Position numbers and translations under genes: made by a program. The notes under the pieces are model-generated. The model saw nothing but the letters and a program-made list of their open reading frames with translations, was not told where the DNA came from and made no database searches. From Planctomycetota bacterium (lineage in GTDB: Bacteria > Planctomycetota > Phycisphaerae > Sedimentisphaerales > Anaerohalosphaeraceae), in assembly GCA_003644215.1 (NCBI GenBank), contig QNBU01000014.1, positions 1 to 10,838 on the forward strand: DNA of 10,838 nucleotides. The letters run 5' to 3'. Positions 1 to 5,980 of the stretch are shown one piece after another; within the stretch, counting starts at the first letter, position 1; the number at the start of each line of letters is the position of its first letter.

Positions 1-169
1 CCTGTCCCATGCCCGTAAAACAATGAATCAACTCCCCGTTGCTGGAGGCGATTCCGGCTGATTCCTGGCCGCGATGCTGCAAGCTGTGCAACGAAAAGTA
101 TGTTTTCTGCACGGCATCGGGATCACCATAAATCCCGAAAATGCCGCACTCTTCTTTTTTATCTGCCAT
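1..169 (-). CDS. purF: Amidophosphoribosyltransferase PurF, N-terminal fragment (cut by window edge)
   Basis: The reverse strand from an ATG at 169 reads 56 codons to the window edge. It begins MADKKEECGIFGIYG and later has SLQHRGQESAGIA. This is the N-terminus of glutamine PRPP amidotransferase, the first committed enzyme of purine synthesis. Cys8 in ECGIFGI would be the Ntn-hydrolase nucleophile that releases ammonia from glutamine, exposed after a 7-residue propeptide is removed, as in the Bacillus-type enzyme. HRGQESAGIA is the conserved glutaminase-domain motif. The PRTase domain lies outside the window. The ribosome site is weak (GCGGGG at 175-180, 5 bases from the ATG). The gene diverges from the aminotransferase. 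Family is near certain; no purine-regulator site was identified. Confidence 0.93.
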   Translation of the reverse strand, partial: MADKKEECGIFGIYGDPDAVQKTYFSLHSLQHRGQESAGIASSNGELIHCFTGMGQ

Positions 170-211
170 CGAAACCCCGCTAATATCGAAATCACATGCC
201 ATTAAAACGGC

Positions 212-240
212 ACTCTACCTAAGAGAAGCGATGAAGTCAA
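212..240 (-). promoter_or_regulatory. Candidate sigma70 promoter for purF
   Basis: Read leftward, TTGACT (240-235, 5/6 to consensus) is followed by a 17-base spacer and TAGAGT (217-212, 4/6). This predicts a transcript start near 205 and a leader of about 36 bases before the purF ATG at 169. The match is from sequence alone. Confidence 0.5.
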
Positions 241-266
241 CGATTTTGTGTGTACAAAGATAACGC

Positions 267-295
267 TGGAAATAACCGGATGCTTTCCGTATAAT
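267..295 (+). promoter_or_regulatory. Candidate sigma70 promoter for the DegT-type aminotransferase
   Basis: A perfect TATAAT at 290-295 sits 17 bases after TGGAAA (267-272, 4/6 match to TTGACA). The predicted start near 302 gives a leader of about 30 bases. It faces away from the purF promoter in the same gap, so the two promoters are back to back with their -35 boxes 26 bases apart. Confidence 0.55.
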
Positions 296-334
296 GTTGA
301 ACTTTTACGAGGGTATTTTTAAGGATAAATGAGT

Positions 335-1456
335 ATGGAAATGAAAGTCAACTTGTCCCGTCCGGATATCACCGAAACCGAGATACAAGCCGTTTGCCAG
401 GTACTGCGGAGTCCCAATTTGTCTCTGGGGCCGAAACTGCGAGAGTTTGAACAGGCATTTGAGCAGTACATTGGCGTCAGGCACGCGATCGCTGTCAACA
501 GCGGCACCAGCGGCTTGTTCCTTTGTGCCAAGGCAATGGGATGGGGTTCGGGTGATGAGATTCTGGTTACTCCGTTTACTTTCATCTGTTCAGTTACGGT
601 TCCGATGATGGTGGGGGCGACGCCGGTATTCGTAGATATTGACCCGGTTAGTTTGAATATGGCCCCCTCTAAGATTGAAGAAAAGATTACTGCCAAGACA
701 AAAGCGATTCTTCCGGTGTCGGTATTTGGCAATCCGTCTGGAATGGACGAGATTTGCCGGATCGCCGAAAAGCATAATCTCACTGTGCTGGAAGACAGTT
801 GCGAGGCGCTGGGTTCAACCCTCAATGGTAAAAAAGTCGGTACATTCGGAAAAATGAGTGCTTTCGCTTTTTATCCCAATAAGCAGATGACCACCGGCGA
901 GGGCGGGATGATCCTGACCGATGATGATGATCTGGCCGCACTGTGTGTTTCTCTGCGAAATCAGGGTCGCGGCGGCGGCGGCTGGCTGGCCCACGACCGG
1001 CTGGGCTATAACTATCGCCTCAGCGATATCAATTGCGCGCTGGGCATCGTTCAGCTTTCCCGAATCGAAGAATTTGTCGAAAAACGAGCGAAAGTCGCGA
1101 AAATATACCAGCGGTTCCTATCCGATGATGACCGGCTGATTGTCCCGCAGGCCCCGGCGGACAGTCGGATGAGCTGGTTTGTTTTTGTGGTTCGTCTGGC
1201 GGAGCAATATACACAAGATCAGCGAAACACACTGCTGAAAAAGATGCTGGACCGAGGCATTCAGGTCAGCAATTACTTTCCGCCGGTTCACCTGCAGCCG
1301 TTCATCGCCGAACAGTACGGCTGTAAAGTCGGCGATATGCCGGTAACCGATGCAGTGGTCAAAAGCACGATGGCTTTGCCGTTCCACAATAACCTGACCA
1401 ACGCGGAAGTCGAGTTAGTCTGCAAAGAACTCAAAACCTGCCTGGATGAACTGTAG
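335..1456 (+). CDS. DegT/DnrJ/EryC1/StrS-family PLP-dependent sugar aminotransferase
   Basis: This is a fold-type I PLP enzyme that normally transfers an amino group to a keto-sugar nucleotide, as in perosamine or 4-amino-6-deoxysugar synthesis for surface glycans. Numbering from the ATG at 329 (375 aa, usual family length), the PLP-binding NSGTSGL lies at 57-63, the pyridine-contacting Asp is D156 in LEDSCEA, and the Schiff-base lysine is K185 in FYPNKQMTTGEGG. The RLSDINCALGIVQL block follows near 232-245. ATGs occur at 329, 335 and 341. AAGGA at 321-325 is 3 bases from the first and 9 from the second, so I prefer 335. No sugar-nucleotide dehydratase or glycosyltransferase is visible nearby, so the substrate cannot be named. 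It ends without a clear terminator, but a repeat hairpin follows directly. Confidence 0.9.
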   Translation: MEMKVNLSRPDITETEIQAVCQVLRSPNLSLGPKLREFEQAFEQYIGVRHAIAVNSGTSGLFLCAKAMGWGSGDEILVTPFTFICSVTVPMMVGATPVFVDIDPVSLNMAPSKIEEKITAKTKAILPVSVFGNPSGMDEICRIAEKHNLTVLEDSCEALGSTLNGKKVGTFGKMSAFAFYPNKQMTTGEGGMILTDDDDLAALCVSLRNQGRGGGGWLAHDRLGYNYRLSDINCALGIVQLSRIEEFVEKRAKVAKIYQRFLSDDDRLIVPQAPADSRMSWFVFVVRLAEQYTQDQRNTLLKKMLDRGIQVSNYFPPVHLQPFIAEQYGCKVGDMPVTDAVVKSTMALPFHNNLTNAEVELVCKELKTCLDEL

Positions 1457-1466
1457 GAACGGTTTT

Positions 1467-1540
1467 TACCACTGAATACACCGAAGACACTGATTTTTAA
1501 GATATAATTTTCCGGTATCCTCGGCGGCCTCGGTGGTTAA
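1467..1540. repeat. Dispersed 9-bp-phased repeat (CACnGA type), imperfect palindrome
   Basis: The left arm holds three CACnGA units spaced exactly 9 bases apart (1470, 1479, 1488). The right arm holds CCTCGGCGG then CCTCGGTGG, also 9 apart (1519, 1528). The arms are roughly inverted: 17 of 26 positions are complementary, starting from ACCAC at 1468 and GGTGGT ending at 1538. It begins 10 bases after the aminotransferase stop. Related phased repeats lie at 5931-5980 and 7343-7368. It may fold as an RNA hairpin and end transcription, though no T-run follows. Confidence 0.6.
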
Positions 1541-1647
1541 TTTTATATCCTGTCGATCCCGTCAAAACTGCATTTCCCACCAAAATCCGCCCGTTTATTT
1601 GCTTTAGGGGCATTTATTTCTTACCTTTTGTGTGTAAGGAGCCGGAT

Positions 1648-1698
1648 ATGGATTTCCGACTGAATAAGAAAATGATGTTTTCCGTGGGGAAAAGCTGA
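1648..1698 (+). CDS. Possible 16-residue leader peptide overlapping the next start
   Basis: ATG at 1648 opens a 16-codon frame, MDFRLNKKMMFSVGKS, closed by TGA at 1696-1698. That stop shares its last base with the ATG of the next gene (TGATG). The start has the best ribosome site in this region: AAGGAG at 1636-1641, 6 bases upstream. The downstream gene has only GGGGA. This arrangement is typical of translational coupling. I see no run of one amino acid that would suggest classical attenuation. It could also be a chance frame, or the true N-terminus of the next gene separated from it by a frameshift. Confidence 0.35.
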   Translation: MDFRLNKKMMFSVGKS

Positions 1699-2018
1699 TG
1701 GGTAGATTGCCAGGTAAATTTCTGTTTTGTATTATCCTGTATGGTGCGGGGTTCGTTACAGCGGTTTACTTTCTGGCCCCTCATCCCGCATCGGCTGCGG
1801 ATCAAAGCCAGACCGCTGAAGCGAGTTGCCAATTACAGCCAGCGCAAGCTGTAACAGCAAGTATGGGGATTGATTCAAAGGTCTGGATCACGAAAGTTCG
1901 TGCGGGCATCGATACAAGTATTCACTTCGCCGAGGAACACGCCCTAAAGATCGCCGACCTGATCCGGTCAAAAATGGCCGAGGGCAAAGAGCAAAGCAGT
2001 CAAGCTCTTTTGGAATAG
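1698..2018 (+). CDS. Small exported or membrane-anchored protein, unknown function
   Basis: 106 aa. I do not recognise the family. Residues 8-27 form one hydrophobic segment after a Lys/Arg-containing start. It is followed by PHPASAAD, a plausible signal-peptidase I site after A33. The mature part is about 73 aa: a Gln/Ala-rich stretch with a single Cys (C44), then a likely amphipathic helix (about 65-105) rich in Lys, Glu and Ala. It would sit outside the inner membrane, cleaved or anchored by the hydrophobic segment. GGGGA at 1686-1690 lies 7 bases before the ATG, and translation may be coupled to the 16-codon frame that ends on this ATG. The terminator at 2201-2249 probably ends its transcript. 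The clear start, signal peptide and downstream terminator argue for a real gene. Confidence 0.6.
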   Translation: MGRLPGKFLFCIILYGAGFVTAVYFLAPHPASAADQSQTAEASCQLQPAQAVTASMGIDSKVWITKVRAGIDTSIHFAEEHALKIADLIRSKMAEGKEQSSQALLE

Positions 2019-2362
2019 AAACGCAGTACGAAAGAGTCAGGAAATGGTTACTGTTTTGAAGTTGGGGTTATTTGAGTTTGAGATTTGTTTCGGATTTAGT
2101 CCGCCGCCGGCGGATTGGAGATTAAAATTTCCGGCTTGTCCGAGTTAGGTATCGGAAGTGGTTCATAGGGTTCGGTGTGAAGGGCACAACCGATAACAGC
2201 AAACGCCGGCTATGGCTCTGGGGGTCGTAGCCGGTGTTTCATTTTTTTTAGTTTGCGCTGTTGCAGTTGTATTTTCTGTGTTTTTTGTGATTAAAATACG
2301 GCTAAAGATGATGCAAATCTGAGATAAGAAATGAATCATTTATTTATACGCGGTTCCTTATA
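2019..2362. other. Gene-free spacer with a GC-rich mini-hairpin and a terminator
   Basis: No credible coding frame lies here. It contains a short GC-rich hairpin, TCCGCC-GCC-GGCGGA at 2100-2114, set in an AT-rich stretch, and the terminator annotated separately at 2201-2249. The 14-mer tcggatttagtccg at 2090-2103 recurs exactly at 4653-4666 inside the pheT promoter spacer. From 2250 to 2362 the sequence is AT-rich; I see no convincing T-tailed hairpin to end the leftward DUF6485 transcript. The segment 2100-2200 could belong to the 3' UTR of the small exported protein or to a small RNA ending at the terminator. Confidence 0.4.
2201..2249 (+). terminator. Strong intrinsic terminator, rightward
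   Basis: The arms are AAACGCCGGCTATG (2201-2214) and CGTAGCCGGTGTTT (2226-2239), pairing over 14 positions with one G-T and one A-C, and an 11-base loop. TTTCATTTTTTTT follows on the plus strand. It faces the end of the 1698-2018 gene about 180 bases upstream. On the minus strand the stem lacks a comparable T-run, so it looks one-directional. Confidence 0.8.
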
Positions 2363-2557
2363 CTATAAGTTCCACGCCTTGGCGAATGCCGTGAAGCTTC
2401 GGTCATAGGTTTTTTCGACCTCGTCGGGGAAACAGCATGCGGGAAGTTGTTGATTTTTCAGATGATATTGCAAGCATTCGCAGCAGATACCTTTGCGGCT
2501 GCATCCTGGGTAGCTACAATTACAAAAATCCATATTCGACTCTTTTTTACATTCCAT
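2363..2557 (-). CDS. Small cysteine-rich protein, DUF6485-like
   Basis: 64 aa from the ATG at 2557. AAAGGA lies 7 bases upstream of that ATG; a GTG one codon earlier is too close to it. Nine cysteines occur in the first 42 residues: C3, C12, C14, C19, C25, C26, C28, C41 and C42, in the pattern CNC-x4-C-x5-CCEC-x12-CC. This and the closing FPDEVEKTYDRS match my memory of the DUF6485 family of short bacterial cytosolic proteins. Function is unknown; the Cys spacing suggests metal (zinc or Fe-S) binding, which is inference. It starts 21 bases after the pheT stop on the same strand and is probably cotranscribed with pheT. No signal peptide is seen. Confidence 0.75.
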   Translation of the reverse strand: MECKKESNMDFCNCSYPGCSRKGICCECLQYHLKNQQLPACCFPDEVEKTYDRSFTAFAKAWNL

Positions 2558-2578
2558 CACAACATCCTTTCGTTTGAT

Positions 2579-4603
2579 CTAAGCAGTTCGTAATTCTGCA
2601 CCGAGTGTATCCGCCAGACCGGTCAGAATCGCACCTTCAAATCCATCTACGGTTTCATGTCGGAGTGTTCCCTGCTCATCACGGAACCGCAACGAGACGG
2701 TAATGCTTTTTTTATCGTTCGGGATGGGCTTGCCGCGATACAGACCGCCAAAGTCGATCTGCTCCAATTCGGCAGGGGCCTTATCCTGCACAACCGAGGT
2801 GATCTGCGCCCACTGGACGGGTTCATCGACGATCAGTGACAGGTCCCGCACAATCGCCGGAAACCGCGGAACGAATCTGGCTGCCGGAATCGCCCCGGCT
2901 TTTTCTAACAGCAGGTCAAAGTCCAACTCCGTTGCGGCAACAACCTGCTTATCCAGGTCAAACTGTGCGGCGGTGTCAGGGTTCAGCAGTCCTGCGATGC
3001 CCAGCACCTCGCCGTCGATCAGAATTTCTGCACCGATCTGCGCCCATTTGAACGAAGTGGGCTTGAATTCAATCGTGCTGCCCAAGGCGACCGATTGCAC
3101 CAGTTCTTCGACCACGCCGCGCATTACGCGGAAATCAGCGTCCATTGTCAACCCGATTCGTGTGTGTTCATTGGGCAATTGTCCCGGTTTGTGGTTGGCG
3201 TTTGAAACAAAGGTGTTGGCCAACTCGAACAGGCGGCACGGCCGATTTCCGACATTATAATTGGACTGCATCACCGAAATCAACGAGCCAATCAGGTTTT
3301 GCCGCAGCAGATTCAGATTCTTCTGCGACACATCCGCAACCGACAAATGCTGCTTGAGTGTCTGCTCACAGAACTGATCGGCGGTCTTTTCATCGACAAA
3401 GCTGACATTGATGCTTTCATAAAAGCCCGCCCCGTTCAGGAACGACCGCACCTTGCCGGCGGTTTTTTCCCGCAGATTCGGCGGGGCCACCTCGATATGA
3501 ATCTTTGGCTCGACAGGAATGTTGTCGTATCCATAACAGCGTGCGACCTCCTCGATCAGGTCCGCCTCGCGATACAGGTCGTGCCGCCAGTTTGGCGGTG
3601 TGCAGGCGATTAAATCATCGTTTTTTGTTTCCGGCGAAAAGCCCAGTGCCATAAAGATCGACAATACTTTATCAAGCGAAATCTCGATGCCCAGCAGGGC
3701 GTTCATTCGTGACAGTCGCATGGTAATGGTTTCGCGCTGCCGTTTTTCCGGCCAGACATCGACAAGGCCCTTGGCGACTTTGCCGCCGGATACCTCGGCC
3801 ATCAATTGAGCACATCGCGCAGAAACCCAATCGATATTTTCGGTATCCACGAACCGCTCAAACCGGAACGACGCCTCGGACTGTAAGACAAGTTTGCGGG
3901 CGGTGCTGCGGATGGTAACGGGGTCAAAATGGGCCGCCTCCAGCAGGATGGTCGTGGTAGCATCGGATACTTCCGAATCCAGTCCGCCCATCACGCCAGC
4001 CATAGCGACAGGGTTCTTTTCATCGGCAATTATCAGCATCGAATTATCCAGCTTGCATTGGGTTTCGTCGATGCTGATTAGCTCTTCATCGTTGGCGGCC
4101 TTACGGACGATGATCGTTTGTCCGTCGATCTCGTCATACTCGAATGCGTGTAAGGGCTGGCCGGTTTCCATCATTATATAATTTGTCACATCGACGATAT
4201 TATTAACACTGCGAACGCCGATGGCCTCCAGCCGCTTTTGCATCCACTCCGGCGACGGGCCAACGTTAACTCCCTCGATTACGCGGGCGGTGTAGCGATT
4301 GCACAGGGCCGGCTCATTGATTTTAACCTGTACCATCGTTTGCGCATCTTTATCCGATTCAGCCAGTTCGATCGCTGGGATATTCAGTTCCGCGCCCGTA
4401 GCCGCGGCCAGTTCCCGTGCGATGCCGATATGCCCCAGACAGTCGCCGCGGTTGCTGGTAACTTCCACATCCAGCATCGTATCATCGCCAACTTGTTCGG
4501 TACTTTCAATCGGAAAGCCCAGATTGCTGAGAATATCACCTATTTCGTCCGCTGACAGCGTTGTATCCACATACTCCCGCAGCCAATCCAAAGAAATCTT
4601 CAT
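2579..4603 (-). CDS. pheT: Phenylalanine-tRNA ligase beta subunit, short form without tRNA-binding (EMAP-like) domain
   Basis: The beta chain of the alpha2-beta2 PheRS that charges tRNA-Phe in the cytoplasm. 674 aa, against about 795 in E. coli. The B1 N-terminus (MKISLDWLREYV) runs directly into DVEVTSNRGDCLGHIGIARELA at about 45-66, so the roughly 110-residue OB-fold tRNA_bind insert is absent. The B3/B4 editing region follows (about 100-280, with PVAMAGVMGG and SEASFRFER). Next come the B5 domain (about 292-362, with TPPNWRHDLYREADLIEEVARCYGYDNIP split across its end), a catalytic-like domain, and a C-terminal FDX-ACB domain (about 580-674, from RFPAIVRDLSL). AGGAG at 4609-4613 is 5 bases before the ATG. 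The usual upstream partner pheS is not adjacent. It has its own promoter and probably cotranscribes the small Cys-rich gene. Confidence 0.96.
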   Translation of the reverse strand: MKISLDWLREYVDTTLSADEIGDILSNLGFPIESTEQVGDDTMLDVEVTSNRGDCLGHIGIARELAAATGAELNIPAIELAESDKDAQTMVQVKINEPALCNRYTARVIEGVNVGPSPEWMQKRLEAIGVRSVNNIVDVTNYIMMETGQPLHAFEYDEIDGQTIIVRKAANDEELISIDETQCKLDNSMLIIADEKNPVAMAGVMGGLDSEVSDATTTILLEAAHFDPVTIRSTARKLVLQSEASFRFERFVDTENIDWVSARCAQLMAEVSGGKVAKGLVDVWPEKRQRETITMRLSRMNALLGIEISLDKVLSIFMALGFSPETKNDDLIACTPPNWRHDLYREADLIEEVARCYGYDNIPVEPKIHIEVAPPNLREKTAGKVRSFLNGAGFYESINVSFVDEKTADQFCEQTLKQHLSVADVSQKNLNLLRQNLIGSLISVMQSNYNVGNRPCRLFELANTFVSNANHKPGQLPNEHTRIGLTMDADFRVMRGVVEELVQSVALGSTIEFKPTSFKWAQIGAEILIDGEVLGIAGLLNPDTAAQFDLDKQVVAATELDFDLLLEKAGAIPAARFVPRFPAIVRDLSLIVDEPVQWAQITSVVQDKAPAELEQIDFGGLYRGKPIPNDKKSITVSLRFRDEQGTLRHETVDGFEGAILTGLADTLGAELRTA

Positions 4604-4646
4604 TGAAACTCCTATTTAAGACAAGATATAACAGTTAATGCCGCCC

Positions 4647-4675
4647 ATTCTATCGGATTTAGTCCGGCTTGACAA
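4647..4675 (-). promoter_or_regulatory. Sigma70 promoter for pheT, with palindrome over the -35
   Basis: Read leftward, TTGTCA (4675-4670, 5/6) and TAGAAT (4652-4647, 5/6) are 17 bases apart. The predicted start near 4640 gives a leader of about 36 bases. The -35 lies inside GGCTTG-A-CAAGCC (4666-4678), a perfect 6+6 inverted repeat that could be a regulator site. I see no Phe-rich leader peptide or T-box. Confidence 0.65.
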
Positions 4676-4702
4676 GCCTGCTTTAACGGATTACGATCGG
4701 CT

Positions 4703-4733
4703 GGGTGGCATGGTCAAACTGTGCTTGGCCGTG
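4703..4733. repeat. 31-bp dispersed hairpin repeat, copy 1
   Basis: This copy is 28/31 identical to 7304-7334 in the same orientation. Its core is CATGGTCAAAC-TGT-GCTTGGCCGTG (4709-4733), an 11-bp stem with G-T wobbles and one mismatch. It overlaps the 3' end of the U32 gene and supplies its last codons and stop (4714-4716). Confidence 0.7.
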
Positions 4734-5928
4734 TTAGACGCCGAAGAATTGTATATTTCGGCAGCGAATGCGGGATTTCTAAGAACTGGCTGTTATTGGC
4801 GAAGTTGAGGTATTGCCCTTTGGAGTCGGTCAGCGGGTCGCCCAGGGTGATTGTTGATAAACTTCCATTGGGTTTAAGCACTTCCAGCGTGTCGCCGGCG
4901 TGGATTTTGTTGCGGACTTCAATGGTGGCGGCGGCGCTGTCGCAGTCAACAACATTGCCCACAAAGACCGATTCGGCGCCGGATAAACTCTTGCCTACCG
5001 AGTAGTCATCGGGTTTGACGGCTCCCTTAGCGAATCCAGTCGAGTAGCCGCGATTGGGAATCCGGCTGATCAATTTTAGTCCCTCTTCTGGTGTGAATTG
5101 TCTGCCGTCGATGACCTGCCGATAGAACGATATCACCGAGGCGAGGTAATGGACGGTCTTCATCCGGCCTTCGATCTTAAACGAATTCACACCCGCCGCG
5201 GCCAGTGCGGGCAGATACTCAAACAGGGCCAGTTCCTTGCTGTTGAAAAAATACAGCCCCCGTTCGTCTTCAAAGACGGGCATGTATTCGCCGGGGCGCT
5301 GTTCTTCGACGAGCGAATACTTCCAGCGGCAGGGATGCTTGCACTCGCCGCGGTTGGCCCGAAATCCGGTCAGGTAGTCGCTGATCGCGCAGCGGCCGGA
5401 ATAGCTGAAACACACCGCCCCGTGAACAAAGACCTCTGTTTCAATTTGCCCGTCGATATTTTTTTGGATGTCCTGTATCTGCTCCAGCGACAACTCCCTC
5501 GCCAGATTCACCCGCTTGGCGCCAAGTTCCTTGTAGGCCAGCACCGTTTGCCAACTGGTGGTGTTGGCCTGCGTGCTGATATGCACCGCGGCGTTCAAAT
5601 TCAGCTTTTTAAGTTCAGCTAATACCCCCATATCCGAAACAATGAACGCGTCGGCTCCCATTTCGTCGAGTTGCTGGGCCAGTGTGGTCAGTTTGTCATA
5701 TTCATTGCTGAACGGATAGATATTCAGCGCCACATAGCCCTTTTTGCCGCGTTCGTGTAGAGTGTCCAACCCCGTTTGCGCATCATCCAGCGTAAAATTG
5801 CCTGCAAAGCTGCGCAAAGACCCAAACTCGGCGCCAAAATACACCGCATCCGCCCCATAGGCAATGGCCCACTTGAGCTTTTCCAGCGTCCCCGCCGGTG
5901 CTAACAGTTCCGGTTTTTTTTGAAAAAT
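4714..5928 (-). CDS. trhP: U32-family protein, TrhP (YegQ)-like tRNA U34 hydroxylation factor; non-canonical start
   Basis: By family, TrhP supports prephenate-dependent hydroxylation of uridine 34 in tRNA (ho5U). Despite the peptidase name these proteins are RNA-modification factors. The U32 signature TEVFVHGAVCFSYSGRC is present. Four cysteines (about C173, C180, C196 and C200, numbered from 5928) match the proposed Fe-S ligands. QRPGEYMPVFEDERGLYF and SFKIEGRMK strongly resemble E. coli YegQ as I remember it. The first ATG/GTG/TTG in frame is a GTG at 5844, but conserved sequence continues upstream as PELLAPAGTLEKLKWAIAYG. No standard start exists between that and an in-frame stop at 5988. 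ATT at 5928 would give MFQKKPELLAPAG, very like E. coli MFKPELLSPAG, so I place the start there (404 aa). Downstream of hisD by 52 bases; its last residues lie in a repeat. Confidence 0.82.
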   Translation of the reverse strand: MFQKKPELLAPAGTLEKLKWAIAYGADAVYFGAEFGSLRSFAGNFTLDDAQTGLDTLHERGKKGYVALNIYPFSNEYDKLTTLAQQLDEMGADAFIVSDMGVLAELKKLNLNAAVHISTQANTTSWQTVLAYKELGAKRVNLARELSLEQIQDIQKNIDGQIETEVFVHGAVCFSYSGRCAISDYLTGFRANRGECKHPCRWKYSLVEEQRPGEYMPVFEDERGLYFFNSKELALFEYLPALAAAGVNSFKIEGRMKTVHYLASVISFYRQVIDGRQFTPEEGLKLISRIPNRGYSTGFAKGAVKPDDYSVGKSLSGAESVFVGNVVDCDSAAATIEVRNKIHAGDTLEVLKPNGSLSTITLGDPLTDSKGQYLNFANNSQFLEIPHSLPKYTILRRLTRPSTV

Positions 5929-5930
5929 TT

Positions 5931-5980
5931 GGTTAATCCCGTCTAAAAAAATCCGCGAAAATCTGTGTAATCCGTGGTTT
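5931..5980. repeat. Dispersed phased repeat between hisD and the U32 gene
   Basis: On the plus strand AATCCGCG (5950), AATCTGTG (5960) and AATCCGTG (5969) repeat at 9-10-base spacing, with a further AATCCCGT at 5935. On the other strand these read CACGGATTA, CACAGATTT and CGCGGATT, the same CACnGA pattern as the repeats at 1467 and 7343. It fills almost the whole gap, starting next to the hisD stop and reaching the proposed trhP start. Confidence 0.6.

Noticed and set aside
1503..1508. TATAAT as a promoter for the small exported protein
   Set aside because: No -35-like hexamer at 16-18 bases upstream, and it lies between the arms of a repeat.
1470..1536. CRISPR-like array because of regular repeats
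   Set aside because: Units are 9 bases with no unique spacers; the pattern is a simple phased repeat.
2181..2239. Riboswitch resembling the cyclic-di-GMP (GEMM) class before a terminator
   Set aside because: Some words look similar (AGGGCAC, CAGCAAACGCC), but the conserved core is not there and no gene starts just downstream on this strand.
2703..3260. Long rightward frame antisense to pheT
   Set aside because: It is a shadow of the pheT reading frame, with low-complexity Ser/Ala/Pro-rich composition and no family resemblance.
5098..5622. Long rightward frame antisense to the trhP-like gene
   Set aside because: No ribosome site or recognisable motif, and the opposite strand has full U32 homology.
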